From assembly GCF_009906855.1 (NCBI RefSeq), contig NZ_CP047650.1, forward strand, positions 4,588,001 to 4,652,000: 64,000 nt of DNA. Reading direction: 5' to 3'. This document shows, in pieces, positions 1-9,054 of the stretch (positions within the stretch are counted from its first letter, which is position 1; each line of letters opens with the position of its first letter). Under the pieces are notes generated by a model. It did not search any database. It saw only the letters and a program-made list of their open reading frames with translations, and was not told where the DNA came from. The translations under genes and the position numbers were made by a program. Source of the DNA: Xylophilus rhododendri (GTDB lineage: Bacteria > Pseudomonadota > Gammaproteobacteria > Burkholderiales > Burkholderiaceae_C).

Positions 1-34
1 CTCCGCCAACCCCGGGGCACGCTATAACTGCCGG

Positions 35-1369
35 ATGGCGAAACCCACCTCCGCCGCCGTTACGGCCGCTCCCAGTTCCACGCTCCATCAACCCCTGGCG
101 GAACGCCTTCGGCCCCGAACGCTTTCCGACGTCATCGGCCAGCAGCACCTGCTGGGCGAGGGCCTGCCCCTGCGCATCGCCTTCGAGTCGGGCCGGCCGC
201 ATTCCTGCATCCTGTGGGGCCCGCCGGGCGTGGGCAAGACCACCATCGCCCGGCTCATGGCCGATGCCTTCGATGCGCAGTTCATCGCCATCAGCGCGGT
301 GCTCGGCGGCGTCAAGGACATCCGCGAGGCGGTCGAACGCGCGCTGATCGCCCGCGACGGGCTGATGGCGCAGAGCACCATCGTCTTCGTCGACGAGGTG
401 CACCGCTTCAACAAGAGCCAGCAGGATGCCTTCCTGCCGCATGTGGAGTCGGGCCTGTTCACCTTCATCGGGGCGACGACGGAGAACCCGTCCTTCGAGG
501 TCAACTCCGCGCTGCTGTCGCGCGCCGCGGTCTATGTGCTGAAGCCGCTGACCGAGGACGACCTGCGCCAGATCGTCACCCGCGCCCAGGCCATCCAGGC
601 CGTGCCCGCGATCGAGAAGGCTGCGGAAGACCGTCTGGTCGCCTACGCGGACGGCGATGCCCGCCGCCTGCTCAACACGCTGGAAACCCTGTCCGTCGCC
701 GCCAGTACCGAGAAGCGCCACACCATCGACGACGAATGGCTGCTGCGTGTGCTGGGCGAACGCCTGCGGCGCTACGACAAGGGCGGCGAGCAGTTCTACG
801 ACACCATCAGCGCACTGCACAAGTCGGTGCGCGGATCGGATCCGGATGCGGCGCTCTACTGGTTCATGCGCATGCTCGACGGCGGTGCCGACCCGCGCTA
901 CATGGCGCGCCGCCTGATCCGCATGGCCAGCGAAGACATCGGCCTGGCCGATCCGCGCGCGCTGCGTATGGCGCTGGACGCGGCCGAGGTCTACGAGCGT
1001 CTGGGCTCGCCCGAGGGCGAACTCACCCTGGCGCAATGCGTGATCTACCTGGCCATGGCGCCCAAGTCCAACGCCGCCTACGCCGCCTTCAACGCGGCCA
1101 AGGCCTGGATCGCCAAGGATGGCACCCGCCCCGTGCCCATGCACCTGCGCAATGCACCGACCAGGCTGATGAAGGAACTTGATTACGGCAAGGGCTACCG
1201 CTACGCCCACGACGAGGCCGACGGCTTCGCGGCCGGCGAACGCTACCTGCCGGACGGCATGGCCGACCCCGGCTTCTACCAGCCGGTGCCGCGCGGGCTG
1301 GAGCTGCGCATCGGCGAAAAACTGCGCGAACTGCGCGAACGCAACCGGGCCGCGGAGGAGGGCGGCTAG
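35..1369 (+). CDS. rarA: Replication-associated recombination protein A (RarA/MgsA), AAA+ ATPase
   Basis: A 444-aa clamp-loader-like AAA+ ATPase that acts at stalled replication forks in the cytoplasm. The Walker A motif GPPGVGKTT lies near residue 62, and Walker B with the family-typical VDEVHRFNKSQQD follows near residue 117. The C-terminal half matches the tetramerisation part of the MgsA family, ending in the conserved GYRYAHDEADGFA stretch. Length fits the family (about 430-450 aa). The ATG at 35 is the first one in frame. A TATAAC hexamer at 23-28 lies very close to it, so the promoter may lie outside the window. The next gene, livH, starts 88 bases downstream and is functionally unrelated. 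Confidence 0.95.
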   Translation: MAKPTSAAVTAAPSSTLHQPLAERLRPRTLSDVIGQQHLLGEGLPLRIAFESGRPHSCILWGPPGVGKTTIARLMADAFDAQFIAISAVLGGVKDIREAVERALIARDGLMAQSTIVFVDEVHRFNKSQQDAFLPHVESGLFTFIGATTENPSFEVNSALLSRAAVYVLKPLTEDDLRQIVTRAQAIQAVPAIEKAAEDRLVAYADGDARRLLNTLETLSVAASTEKRHTIDDEWLLRVLGERLRRYDKGGEQFYDTISALHKSVRGSDPDAALYWFMRMLDGGADPRYMARRLIRMASEDIGLADPRALRMALDAAEVYERLGSPEGELTLAQCVIYLAMAPKSNAAYAAFNAAKAWIAKDGTRPVPMHLRNAPTRLMKELDYGKGYRYAHDEADGFAAGERYLPDGMADPGFYQPVPRGLELRIGEKLRELRERNRAAEEGG

Positions 1370-1457
1370 GCCACAAAACGCCATCTGGCGGGGTTATTGC
1401 TTACCTGCAGCATGCATACATCTCTGCACACTCCCTGAACTCTGAAGGAAGCGGCTT

Positions 1458-2387
1458 ATGGACATCCTGCTGCAGCAGGTCATCAACGGTCTGGTACTTG
1501 GAAGTGTGTATGCGCTGGTGGCGCTGGGCTACACCATGGTGTACGGCATCATCAACCTGATCAATTTCGCCCATGGCGAGGTGCTGATGGTCGGGGCGCT
1601 CACCAGCTGGAGCGTGATCGGGCTGATGCAGGAGGCCCTGCCCTGGGCGCCGGGCTGGCTGGTGCTGCTGCTGTCCATGCTGATCGCCTGCGTGGTGTCG
1701 GCGGCGCTCAATTTCGTGATCGAGAAGGTGGCCTACCGGCCTCTGCGCAATGCGCCCAAGCTGGCCACGCTGATCACCGCCATCGGGGTGTCGCTGCTGC
1801 TGCAGACGCTGGCCATGATCGTGTGGAAGCCCAACGTCAAGGTCTATCCCACGCTGCTGCCGAGCGAGCCCTATGCCATCGGCGGCGCGGTGATCACGCC
1901 GACGCAGCTGCTGATCCTGGCGCTGACGGCGGTCTCGCTCGCCGTGCTGATGTGGCTGGTGCATGCCACCAAGCTCGGCCGGGCGATGCGCGCCACGGCC
2001 GAGAACCCGCGGGTGGCGGCGCTGATGGGCGTGAAGCCCGACCTGGTGATCTCGGCCACCTTCGTGATCGGCGCGGTGCTCGCGGCCATCGCCGGTGTGA
2101 TGTACGCGGCCAACTACGGCACGGCGCAGCACACCATGGGTTTCCTGCCGGGGCTCAAGGCCTTCACCGCGGCGGTGTTCGGCGGCATCGGCAACCTGGG
2201 CGGCGCGGTGCTGGGCGGCATCCTGCTGGGGCTGATCGAGTCGATCGGCTCGGGCTATATCGGAACGCTGACCGGCGGCGTGCTGGGCAGCAACTACGCC
2301 GACATCTTCGCCTTCGTGGTGCTGATCGTGATCCTCACCCTGCGGCCCTCGGGCCTGCTGGGCGAGCGTGTGGCCGACCGGGCGTGA
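1458..2387 (+). CDS. livH: Branched-chain amino acid ABC transporter permease LivH
   Basis: A 309-aa inner-membrane permease with about eight hydrophobic segments. It starts with the family signature LLQQVINGLVLGSVYALVALGYTMVYGI and carries the cytoplasmic coupling segment LGRAMRATAENPRVAALMGV typical of LivH. It forms the heterodimeric channel with LivM for import of leucine, isoleucine, valine or related amides and acids. AAGGAAG lies eight bases before the ATG at 1458. It is the first gene of a four-gene operon; livM begins 13 bases after the stop. The exact substrate cannot be read from the sequence, and no binding protein gene lies in this cluster. Confidence 0.93.
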   Translation: MDILLQQVINGLVLGSVYALVALGYTMVYGIINLINFAHGEVLMVGALTSWSVIGLMQEALPWAPGWLVLLLSMLIACVVSAALNFVIEKVAYRPLRNAPKLATLITAIGVSLLLQTLAMIVWKPNVKVYPTLLPSEPYAIGGAVITPTQLLILALTAVSLAVLMWLVHATKLGRAMRATAENPRVAALMGVKPDLVISATFVIGAVLAAIAGVMYAANYGTAQHTMGFLPGLKAFTAAVFGGIGNLGGAVLGGILLGLIESIGSGYIGTLTGGVLGSNYADIFAFVVLIVILTLRPSGLLGERVADRA

Positions 2388-2400
2388 AGGGGCGATGCGC

Positions 2401-3510
2401 ATGAACAATCCCTTCGCTCCCGACGCGCCGCGCGGCACCCGCATCGCCGCCTGGCTGGTGGCGGCCCTGCTGCTGCTGGCCCTGCCGCACGGCCTGCAGT
2501 ACTTCGGCAATGCCTGGGTGCGCATCGCCGACCTGGCGCTGCTCTACGTGATGCTGGCCCTGGGCCTGAACATCGTGGTGGGTTATGCCGGGCTGCTCGA
2601 CCTGGGCTACGTGGCCTTCTACGCCGTGGGCGCCTATCTCTTCGCGCTGCTGGCCTCGCCGCACCTGAGCGAGAACTTCGCCTTCATCGCCGCGCATTTC
2701 CCCAATGGCGTGCACCTGTCGCTGTGGCTGGTGATTCCGATCGCCGCGGTGGTGGCGGCCTTCTTCGGTGCGCTGCTGGGCGCGCCCACCCTCAAGCTGC
2801 GCGGCGACTACCTGGCCATCGTCACCCTGGGTTTCGGCGAGATCGTGCGTATCTTCATGAACAACCTGGACCGGCCGATCAACCTCACCAACGGCCCCAA
2901 GGGCATCGGCGAGATCGACTCGGTGAAGTTCTTCGGGCTGAACCTGGGCAAGCGGCTGTCGATCACCGACGACTACGACATCCCCGCCGTCACCCTCTAC
3001 TACTACCTGTTCCTGGCGCTGGTGATCGTCAGCATCGTGATCTGCTCGCGGCTGCAGGATTCACGCATCGGCCGGGCCTGGATGGCGATCCGCGAGGACG
3101 AGATCGCCGCCAAGGCCATGGGCCTCAACACCCGCAACCTGAAGCTCATGGCGTTTGCGATGGGGGCGAGTTTCGGCGGGGTGTCGGGCGCGATGTTCGG
3201 CGCCTTCCAGGGCTTCGTCTCGCCGGAATCGTTCAGCCTGATGGAGTCGGTGATGATCGTCGCCATGGTGGTGCTGGGCGGCATCGGCCACATCCCGGGC
3301 GTGGTGCTGGGGGCCGTGCTGCTGTCCTCGCTGCCCGAGGTGCTGCGCTATGTGGCGGGGCCCTTGCAGCAGATGACCGGCGGGCGGCTCGATGCCTCGA
3401 TCCTGCGCCAGCTGCTGATCGCGCTGGCCATGATCGCGGTGATGCTGATCCGGCCGCGCGGCCTGTGGCCGGCGCCCGACCACGGTCGTGTGCTGGAGGC
3501 CAAGACATGA
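2401..3510 (+). CDS. livM: Branched-chain amino acid ABC transporter permease LivM
   Basis: A 369-aa polytopic permease, partner of LivH. The conserved LNIVVGYAGLLDLGYVAFYAVGAY segment near the N-terminus and the LRGDYLAIVTLGFGEIVR loop are diagnostic of LivM. The C-terminal half repeats the LivH fold, with GGIGHIPGVVLGAVLL. Two ATGs lie close together (2395 and 2401). AAGGGG at 2387-2392 is eight bases from 2401 but only two from 2395, so 2401 is preferred. The stop overlaps the livG start in an ATGA arrangement, which suggests translational coupling. Confidence 0.92.
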   Translation: MNNPFAPDAPRGTRIAAWLVAALLLLALPHGLQYFGNAWVRIADLALLYVMLALGLNIVVGYAGLLDLGYVAFYAVGAYLFALLASPHLSENFAFIAAHFPNGVHLSLWLVIPIAAVVAAFFGALLGAPTLKLRGDYLAIVTLGFGEIVRIFMNNLDRPINLTNGPKGIGEIDSVKFFGLNLGKRLSITDDYDIPAVTLYYYLFLALVIVSIVICSRLQDSRIGRAWMAIREDEIAAKAMGLNTRNLKLMAFAMGASFGGVSGAMFGAFQGFVSPESFSLMESVMIVAMVVLGGIGHIPGVVLGAVLLSSLPEVLRYVAGPLQQMTGGRLDASILRQLLIALAMIAVMLIRPRGLWPAPDHGRVLEAKT

Positions 3511-4283
3511 GCGGCGCCGACGCCATCCTGGAAGTGCGCGGCATCGGCAAGCGCTTCGGCGGCCTGCAGGCGCTGGCCGATGTGGACATGACCATCCACC
3601 GCGGCCAGGTCTACGGCCTGATCGGGCCCAACGGCGCGGGCAAGACCACCTTCTTCAACGTGATCACCGGGCTGTACATCCCCGACAGCGGCAGCTTCGC
3701 CCTGGCCGGCAAGCCCTACAAACCGAGCGCGGTGCACGAGGTGGCGCGGGCCGGCATCGCCCGCACCTTCCAGAACATCCGCCTCTTCGCGGACATGACG
3801 GCGCTGGAGAACGTGATGGTGGGTCGGCATATCCGCAGCCGCTCCGGCCTCTGGGGCGCGGTGCTGCGCACGCGGGGCTTCAGGACCGAGGAGGCCGCCA
3901 TCCGCGAGCGGGCGCGCGAGCTGCTGGAATACGTGGGCATCGCCCGCTATGCCGACGTGCGGGCGCGCACCCTGTCCTATGGCGACCAGCGCCGGCTGGA
4001 GATCGCCCGGGCGCTGGCCACCGAGCCGCTGCTGGTGGCGCTGGACGAGCCCGCCGCCGGCATGAACGCCACCGAGAAGGTGCAGCTGCGCGCCCTCATC
4101 GACCGCATCCGCCAGGACGGCCGCACCGTGCTTCTCATCGAGCACGACGTGAAGCTGGTGATGGGCCTGTGCGACCGCGTCACCGTGCTCGACTACGGCC
4201 GGCTGATCGCCGAGGGCACGCCCGCGGAAGTCCAGCGCAACGACAAAGTGATCGAAGCCTATCTCGGCGCCGGAGCCCATTGA
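3507..4283 (+). CDS. livG: Branched-chain amino acid ABC transporter ATP-binding protein LivG
   Basis: A 258-aa ABC ATPase. Walker A GPNGAGKTT, the Q-loop in ARTFQNIRLF, the signature LSYGDQRRLEIARAL and Walker B VALDEPAAGM are all present, with the switch histidine in LLIEHDVKLVMG. The AAGMN form of Walker B and the C-terminal extension are typical of LivG. The ATG overlaps the livM stop by four bases and livF begins directly after its TGA. With LivF it energises the LivHM channel at the inner membrane. Confidence 0.94.
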   Translation: MSGADAILEVRGIGKRFGGLQALADVDMTIHRGQVYGLIGPNGAGKTTFFNVITGLYIPDSGSFALAGKPYKPSAVHEVARAGIARTFQNIRLFADMTALENVMVGRHIRSRSGLWGAVLRTRGFRTEEAAIRERARELLEYVGIARYADVRARTLSYGDQRRLEIARALATEPLLVALDEPAAGMNATEKVQLRALIDRIRQDGRTVLLIEHDVKLVMGLCDRVTVLDYGRLIAEGTPAEVQRNDKVIEAYLGAGAH

Positions 4284-5018
<735 letters not shown>

Positions 5019-5025
5019 AGCCCGA

Positions 5026-5649
5026 TCAGTAGTTGTAGCGCAGGCCGACGGTGACCAGCTCGACGCGGTCCTTGCCGGTGCCCGCGAACTTCAGGTCGTG
5101 GCTCTCGTACTCCAGCGTGGCGGCGACCTGCGGCGTGAAGTAGTAGCTGGCACCGACGCCGTAGGACACGCCGAAGCCGTTCTCCTTGCCGCCGGGCACG
5201 CCGCTGGCCGCGTTCGACGAGGTCTTGGTCCAGCCGTAGGTGGTACCGACCTTGCCGAAGACATCGAAGCGATCGCCCAGCGGCGCCTTGGCCAGCAGGC
5301 TCAGGTTCAGGCCCTGTGCCTTGGTGTCGCCGCCGCCGCGGGTGATCTCGCCGAAGTTCACATAGCCCAGTTCCAGGCCGAGGTTCTGGTTGAACATGCC
5401 GCCGCCGTAGAGCTTGAAGGCGGTGTCCTTGTTGTCGTAGCCGAAGCTGTTGTTGCCGTTGCCGACCTTGTACTTCGACTGGCCGGCGGCGATGCCGACA
5501 TAGCCGGCGCTGGTGTAGGGGATGTAGGAGGCGCGGTCGGTGGAGGCGGTGTTGTAGGCCGACTGGGCCATCGCGCTGCCGCAGGCGGCGGCCATCAGGG
5601 CGGCGCAGAGGGCGGACTTGCGGGCAAGGGAGAAGCGGTTGCGGGTCAT
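5026..5649 (-). CDS. Outer-membrane beta-barrel protein (OmpA-like barrel)
   Basis: A 207-aa protein with a clear Sec signal peptide ending in CGSAMAQ near residue 24, so it is exported. The mature part alternates polar and hydrophobic residues with Gly and aromatic residues, and repeats such as FGKVGTTYGW, YGVGASYYFTPQVAATLEYESH and the terminal LRYNY. These fit an eight-stranded OmpA-type barrel without the peptidoglycan-binding domain. The ATG at 5649 follows AAGGA at good spacing; an upstream in-frame ATG (5742) would bury the signal peptide. It diverges from the DUF47-pit operon across a region with a Pho-box-like repeat. Its function (porin, receptor or structural) cannot be assigned. 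Confidence 0.85.
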   Translation of the reverse strand: MTRNRFSLARKSALCAALMAAACGSAMAQSAYNTASTDRASYIPYTSAGYVGIAAGQSKYKVGNGNNSFGYDNKDTAFKLYGGGMFNQNLGLELGYVNFGEITRGGGDTKAQGLNLSLLAKAPLGDRFDVFGKVGTTYGWTKTSSNAASGVPGGKENGFGVSYGVGASYYFTPQVAATLEYESHDLKFAGTGKDRVELVTVGLRYNY

Positions 5650-5790
5650 GGGTTTTCCTTGGGATGACGATCGGGAGCGTTTTTTTGCGGCACCTGTCAG
5701 TAGGCGCCAACCCATCTTTTGATCGATGGCCGGCCCTGCCATGTCGGACGAGCCGGATGCCCGTGTAGGAGCCTGGCTACTTCACAAGAC

Positions 5791-5808
5791 ATGACGGTTT
5801 TGTGACCG
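5791..5808 (-). promoter_or_regulatory. Pho-box-like PhoB site upstream of the DUF47-pit operon
   Basis: Read on the minus strand, two 7-base direct repeats, CGGTCAC and CCGTCAT, are separated by AAAA. This gives the 11-base period of the PhoB consensus CTGTCAT-N4-CTGTCAT. The site sits 73 bases before the DUF47 start. It overlaps the likely -35 region of a plus-strand promoter whose -10 would be TACACT at 5824-5829. It also lies 142 bases upstream of the divergent barrel gene, so it could serve either. The match is imperfect at the second base of each repeat. Confidence 0.55.
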
Positions 5809-5880
5809 TTTGTGCCCCGCAGCTACACTCGCGCCCTTCGCCCGGCGTCCGGCCGGCCCCCATTTCCGCTGGAGAAGCCA

Positions 5881-6528
5881 ATGTTGTTTGGCAAGCTGCT
5901 GCCCCGTGAAGGCAGTTTTTTCGAGATGTTCAACCTGCATGCGCAAAGGACGGTCGATGCCGCGCATGCCTTCGCCCGCCTGGTCGCCAACTACAACGAC
6001 CCGGCCCTGCGCGAGAAATACGCCCGCGAGGTCGACGAGGCCGAACGCGCCGCCGACCGGGTCACGCATGACGTCAACCGCGCCCTGCACAAGACCTTCA
6101 TCACGCCGATCGACCGCGAGCAGATCCACTCGCTGATCAACACCATGGACGACGTGGCCGACCTGATCCAGGACTCGGCCGAGACCATGGCGCTGTACGA
6201 CGTGCGGGTGATGACCGACGAGATCACCCGCCTGACCGAACTCGGTGTGAAGTGCTGCGAGCGCCTGCAGGAGGCGGTGAAGATGCTGGAGAAGATCGCC
6301 GATCCGCGCACGGCCGAGGCCGCGCTCAAGACCTGCGAGGAGATAGACCGGCTCGAATCCGATGCCGACCGCGTCATGCGATCGGCAATGAGCAAGCTCT
6401 TCCGCGAGGAGCCCGATGTGCGCGAGGTGATCAAGCTCAAGGCCATCTACGAGCTGCTCGAGACCATCACCGACCGCTGCGAGGACGTGGCCAACCTGAT
6501 CGAGGGCGTCGTCCTCGAGAACTCCTGA
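5881..6528 (+). CDS. DUF47 (PhoU-like) accessory protein of phosphate transport
   Basis: A 215-aa, almost entirely helical protein of the DUF47/PhoU-like family that usually sits directly before pit. E/D-rich helices such as DEAERAADRVTHDVNRAL and EEIDRLESDADRVMRSAMSKLFREE carry the repeated E-x3-D metal-site pattern of PhoU folds. The ATG at 5881 (MLFGKLLP) has GGAG seven bases upstream; an in-frame ATG at 5812 lacks a ribosome site. The pit gene starts 19 bases downstream, so the two are almost certainly cotranscribed. Members modulate Pit activity at the cytoplasmic membrane face. The upstream Pho-box-like site suggests phosphate control. Confidence 0.88.
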   Translation: MLFGKLLPREGSFFEMFNLHAQRTVDAAHAFARLVANYNDPALREKYAREVDEAERAADRVTHDVNRALHKTFITPIDREQIHSLINTMDDVADLIQDSAETMALYDVRVMTDEITRLTELGVKCCERLQEAVKMLEKIADPRTAEAALKTCEEIDRLESDADRVMRSAMSKLFREEPDVREVIKLKAIYELLETITDRCEDVANLIEGVVLENS

Positions 6529-6547
6529 AAAGCCGGAGATAGCAGGC

Positions 6548-7558
6548 ATGGCAAGCGTGCAGGTAGCGCTCTGGGCGATCGTGTTGCTGGTCGCCCTGGC
6601 GCTGGTCTTCGACTTCATGAACGGCTTCCACGACGCGGCGAATTCCATCGCCACCGTGGTGTCCACCGGCGTGCTCAAGCCGGGTCAGGCGGTGGTCTTC
6701 GCCGCCTTCTTCAACCTGGTGGCGATCGCCGTGTTCCACCTGAGCGTGGCGGCCACCGTGGGCAAGGGCATCGCCCTGCCGGGCGTGGTGGACATCCATG
6801 TGGTGTTCGGCGCCCTGGTGGGTGCGATCACCTGGAACGTGATCACCTGGCATTACGGCATCCCGAGCAGTTCCTCGCATGCGCTGATCGGCGGCATCGT
6901 GGGCGCGGTGATGGCCAAGGCCGGCACCAGCGCGCTGGTGTTCGAGGGCATCTGGAAGACGGTGCTGTTCATCTTCGTCTCGCCGCTGCTGGGCTTCGTG
7001 CTGGGCTCGCTGATGATGGTGGTCGTGGCCTGGATCTTCCGGCGCTCCACGCCCTCGCGGGTGGACCGCTGGTTCCGCCGGCTGCAGCTGGTGTCGGCCG
7101 GCGCGTACAGCCTGGGCCATGGCGGCAACGATGCGCAGAAGACCATCGGCATCATCTGGATGCTGCTGATCGCCACCGGGCGCGCATCGGCCACCGATGC
7201 CAATCCGCCGGCCTGGACCATCGTCTGCTGCTACACCGCGATCGCGCTGGGCACCATGTTCGGCGGCTGGCGCATCGTCAAGACCATGGGGCAGAAGATC
7301 ACCAAGCTGAAGCCCGTGGGCGGCTTCTGCGCGGAGACCGGCGGCGCGGTCACGCTGTTCCTGGCGACCCTGCTGGGCATTCCGGTATCGACCACCCACA
7401 CCATCACCGGCGCCATCGTCGGCGTGGGCTCCACCCAGCGCGCCAGCGCGGTGCGTTGGGGCGTGGCGGGCAATATCGTCTGGGCCTGGGTGCTGACCAT
7501 TCCGGCTTCCGCCGTGGTGGCCGCGCTGGCCTACGGGCTCAGCACCTGGCTGTTCTGA
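6548..7558 (+). CDS. pit: Inorganic phosphate transporter PiT family
   Basis: A 336-aa PiT-family permease that imports phosphate, typically as a metal-phosphate complex driven by protons. The duplicated GANDA-type signatures are present as GFHDAANSIATVVSTG near residue 25 and GGNDAQKTIGII near residue 195. About ten hydrophobic segments are visible, and the second half repeats with GIPVSTTHTITGAIVG. Length fits the short bacterial PiT subgroup. It is the second gene of the DUF47-pit unit. The convergent membrane protein gene ends 13 bases away, with no clear terminator between. Confidence 0.93.
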   Translation: MASVQVALWAIVLLVALALVFDFMNGFHDAANSIATVVSTGVLKPGQAVVFAAFFNLVAIAVFHLSVAATVGKGIALPGVVDIHVVFGALVGAITWNVITWHYGIPSSSSHALIGGIVGAVMAKAGTSALVFEGIWKTVLFIFVSPLLGFVLGSLMMVVVAWIFRRSTPSRVDRWFRRLQLVSAGAYSLGHGGNDAQKTIGIIWMLLIATGRASATDANPPAWTIVCCYTAIALGTMFGGWRIVKTMGQKITKLKPVGGFCAETGGAVTLFLATLLGIPVSTTHTITGAIVGVGSTQRASAVRWGVAGNIVWAWVLTIPASAVVAALAYGLSTWLF

Positions 7559-7571
7559 GGCTCTAGCGGTC

Positions 7572-8030
7572 TCAGCCGGCCTGGGCCCGGGCCCGGTCGA
7601 GCATGAAGGTGAAGTAGTGCTCGAAGCCGAAGGCGAGGCTGGCCATCAGCACGCCGGTGCCGATGAGCAGGGCGGCGCCGACACCCACGATGGTCAGCCA
7701 GTTGGTGGATCCTGGCACCGCCTCGGCCTCGCACTGCGGGTTGTGGCGGGCGTTCCATTTCTCGGTCAACGTCAGGCCGTAGACGATGGCGGTGAGCGAG
7801 CAGCCGGCGATCACGCAGCCCAGCAGCGGAATCAGCAGCCAGCTCGCCTTGTCGTCCAGCCCGAACTCCTGCGCCCGCCGCACGCCGTAGAGGCCGAGCG
7901 CGGTGGGGATCGGCAGCATCCAGGCGAAGGTGTCGCCCAGGCCGCGCAGGTAGAACAGGTGCAGGCCCAGCGGCCCGCCCAGGAAGGCCAGCCAGGTGGC
8001 GGTCGTCTTGTTGCGGGGCGCGGCCTTCAT
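7572..8030 (-). CDS. Small TM2-like membrane protein of unknown function
   Basis: A 152-aa protein with about four hydrophobic segments. The N-terminal part, WLAFLGGPLGLHLFYLRGLGD, resembles the TM2 domain pattern (FLGG-x-G-x-H-x-FYLG). A second hydrophobic hairpin follows around residues 60-90 and a last segment lies near residue 125. The ATG overlaps the stop of the upstream acetyltransferase by four bases (ATGA), so the two are translationally coupled. No enzymatic motif is visible and no function is assigned. Confidence 0.75.
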   Translation of the reverse strand: MKAAPRNKTTATWLAFLGGPLGLHLFYLRGLGDTFAWMLPIPTALGLYGVRRAQEFGLDDKASWLLIPLLGCVIAGCSLTAIVYGLTLTEKWNARHNPQCEAEAVPGSTNWLTIVGVGAALLIGTGVLMASLAFGFEHYFTFMLDRARAQAG

Positions 8031-8551
8031 TCGGGTGCGCTGCCGTCGCCGTCGCCCAGCGCCTTCTGCATCAGCACCACATCGAGCCAGCGGCCGAACT
8101 TCCAGCCGCTGGACTTGAAGATGCCCGCGTCGGCGAAACCGGCGGCGCGGTGCAGACGGATCGAGGCGATGTTGTCCGCGCCGCCGATGACCGCGATCAT
8201 CTGCCGCACGCCGGCCTCGGTAGCGGCGGTGCACAGCGCATCCAGCAGCGCGCGGCCACGGCCGCCACCCACGGCGGTGGGGGCCAGGTAGATCGAGTTC
8301 TCGGCCGAGAAACGGTAGGCCGGCCGTGGCTTGAACCAGTTGCAGTAGGCATAGCCCGCCACGCCGCCTTGTCCGTCTTCCATCATCAGATAGGGCATGT
8401 TGCGGGACAGTACCTCGGCGCGCCGGCCGGCCATTTCGGCGACGGTCGGGGCCACCGTCTCGAAAGTGGCCGTGCTGGCGTTCACGTAGTGGGCGTAGAT
8501 GGCCGTGATGGCGGCGATGTCGCCGTCGTTGGCGGGTCTTATGGTGTGCAT
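8027..8551 (-). CDS. GNAT N-acetyltransferase, phosphinothricin acetyltransferase-like
   Basis: A 174-aa GNAT enzyme predicted to transfer acetyl from acetyl-CoA to a small amine or amino acid analogue. The opening HTIRPANDGDIAAITAIYAHYV and the ATFE segment near residue 30 are typical of the Pat/Bar subgroup. The acetyl-CoA site is GGGRGRALLDAL, followed by NIASIRLHRAAGF. The ATG at 8551 (MHTIRPAND) is preferred over an upstream ATG because the family begins here. Substrate is unknown: some members detoxify phosphinothricin or methionine sulfoximine, others act on unrelated amines. It is coupled to the downstream membrane protein. Confidence 0.86.
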   Translation of the reverse strand: MHTIRPANDGDIAAITAIYAHYVNASTATFETVAPTVAEMAGRRAEVLSRNMPYLMMEDGQGGVAGYAYCNWFKPRPAYRFSAENSIYLAPTAVGGGRGRALLDALCTAATEAGVRQMIAVIGGADNIASIRLHRAAGFADAGIFKSSGWKFGRWLDVVLMQKALGDGDGSAPE

Positions 8552-8563
8552 GGAATAAAAAGC

Positions 8564-8569
8564 TATAAT
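8564..8569 (+). promoter_or_regulatory. -10 element of the rpsP operon promoter
   Basis: A perfect TATAAT lies in the divergent region between the acetyltransferase and rpsP. The -35 side is weak: TTATGG at 8539-8544 would give 19-base spacing. A start near 8576 would leave an rpsP leader of about 120 bases that contains the stem-loop at 8637-8675. Confidence 0.5.
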
Positions 8570-8636
8570 CTGCGGCTTTGCAGCGTGTCGCTGGCCGGGT
8601 GGCCATGTCGCGTGTCTCAACGCAGCAAGAAACCGG

Positions 8637-8675
8637 CTGATCCCATTTTCAAGCGGATACCCGTCACGGGATCAG
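8637..8675 (+). promoter_or_regulatory. Stem-loop in the rpsP leader just upstream of the ribosome site
   Basis: CTGATCCC (8637-8644) pairs perfectly with GGGATCAG (8668-8675). Inside it a second short helix, CGG/CCG around an ATAC loop, can form. The structure ends 10 bases before the AAGGA ribosome site at 8686-8690. Its position suggests a translational control element, as seen for other ribosomal protein leaders, but no regulator binding has been shown and I know of no named S16 leader of this type. Confidence 0.45.
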
Positions 8676-8696
8676 TTCACCACCCAAGGATAAATC

Positions 8697-8969
8697 ATGG
8701 TCGTCATTCGACTCTCCCGCGGCGGCTCCAAGGGCCGTCCCTTCTTCAACATCGTCGTTGCCGACAAGCGCGTGCGCCGCGACGGCCGTTTCATCGAGCG
8801 CGTGGGTTTCTACAACCCCAGCGCCCGTGACGGCGAAGAAGGCCTGCGTGTCGCACAAGACCGCGTGAGCTACTGGACCGGTGTCGGCGCGCAAGTGTCG
8901 CCTACCGTCGAGCGCCTGCTGCGCACCTCGCAGAAGGCCCTGGCCGCCGCGCCTGCAGCTGCTGCCTGA
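8697..8969 (+). CDS. rpsP: 30S ribosomal protein S16
   Basis: A 90-aa protein starting [25 protein letters not shown], the conserved S16 opening, followed by [12 protein letters not shown]. It binds 16S rRNA in the body of the small subunit. AAGGA lies seven bases before the ATG. It heads the usual rpsP-rimM-trmD-rplS order. A strong intrinsic terminator lies directly after it, so the downstream genes probably receive only part of its transcription. Confidence 0.98.
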   Translation: MVVIRLSRGGSKGRPFFNIVVADKRVRRDGRFIERVGFYNPSARDGEEGLRVAQDRVSYWTGVGAQVSPTVERLLRTSQKALAAAPAAAA

Positions 8970-8980
8970 GTCCGACTCGA

Positions 8981-9014
8981 AAGCCCCGCGGAATCACCTC
9001 CGCGGGGCTTTTTC
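8981..9014 (+). terminator. Intrinsic terminator between rpsP and rimM
   Basis: AGCCCCGCGG (8982-8991) pairs with CCGCGGGGCT (9000-9009) around an eight-base loop, and a T-rich run follows. It lies inside the rpsP-rimM-trmD-rplS unit and so is likely a partial terminator that raises S16 output relative to RimM and TrmD. Confidence 0.85.
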
Positions 9015-9054
9015 TTTTTGTGCTCCCGAATTCTTCGCCTGAACCCTGAACGCC

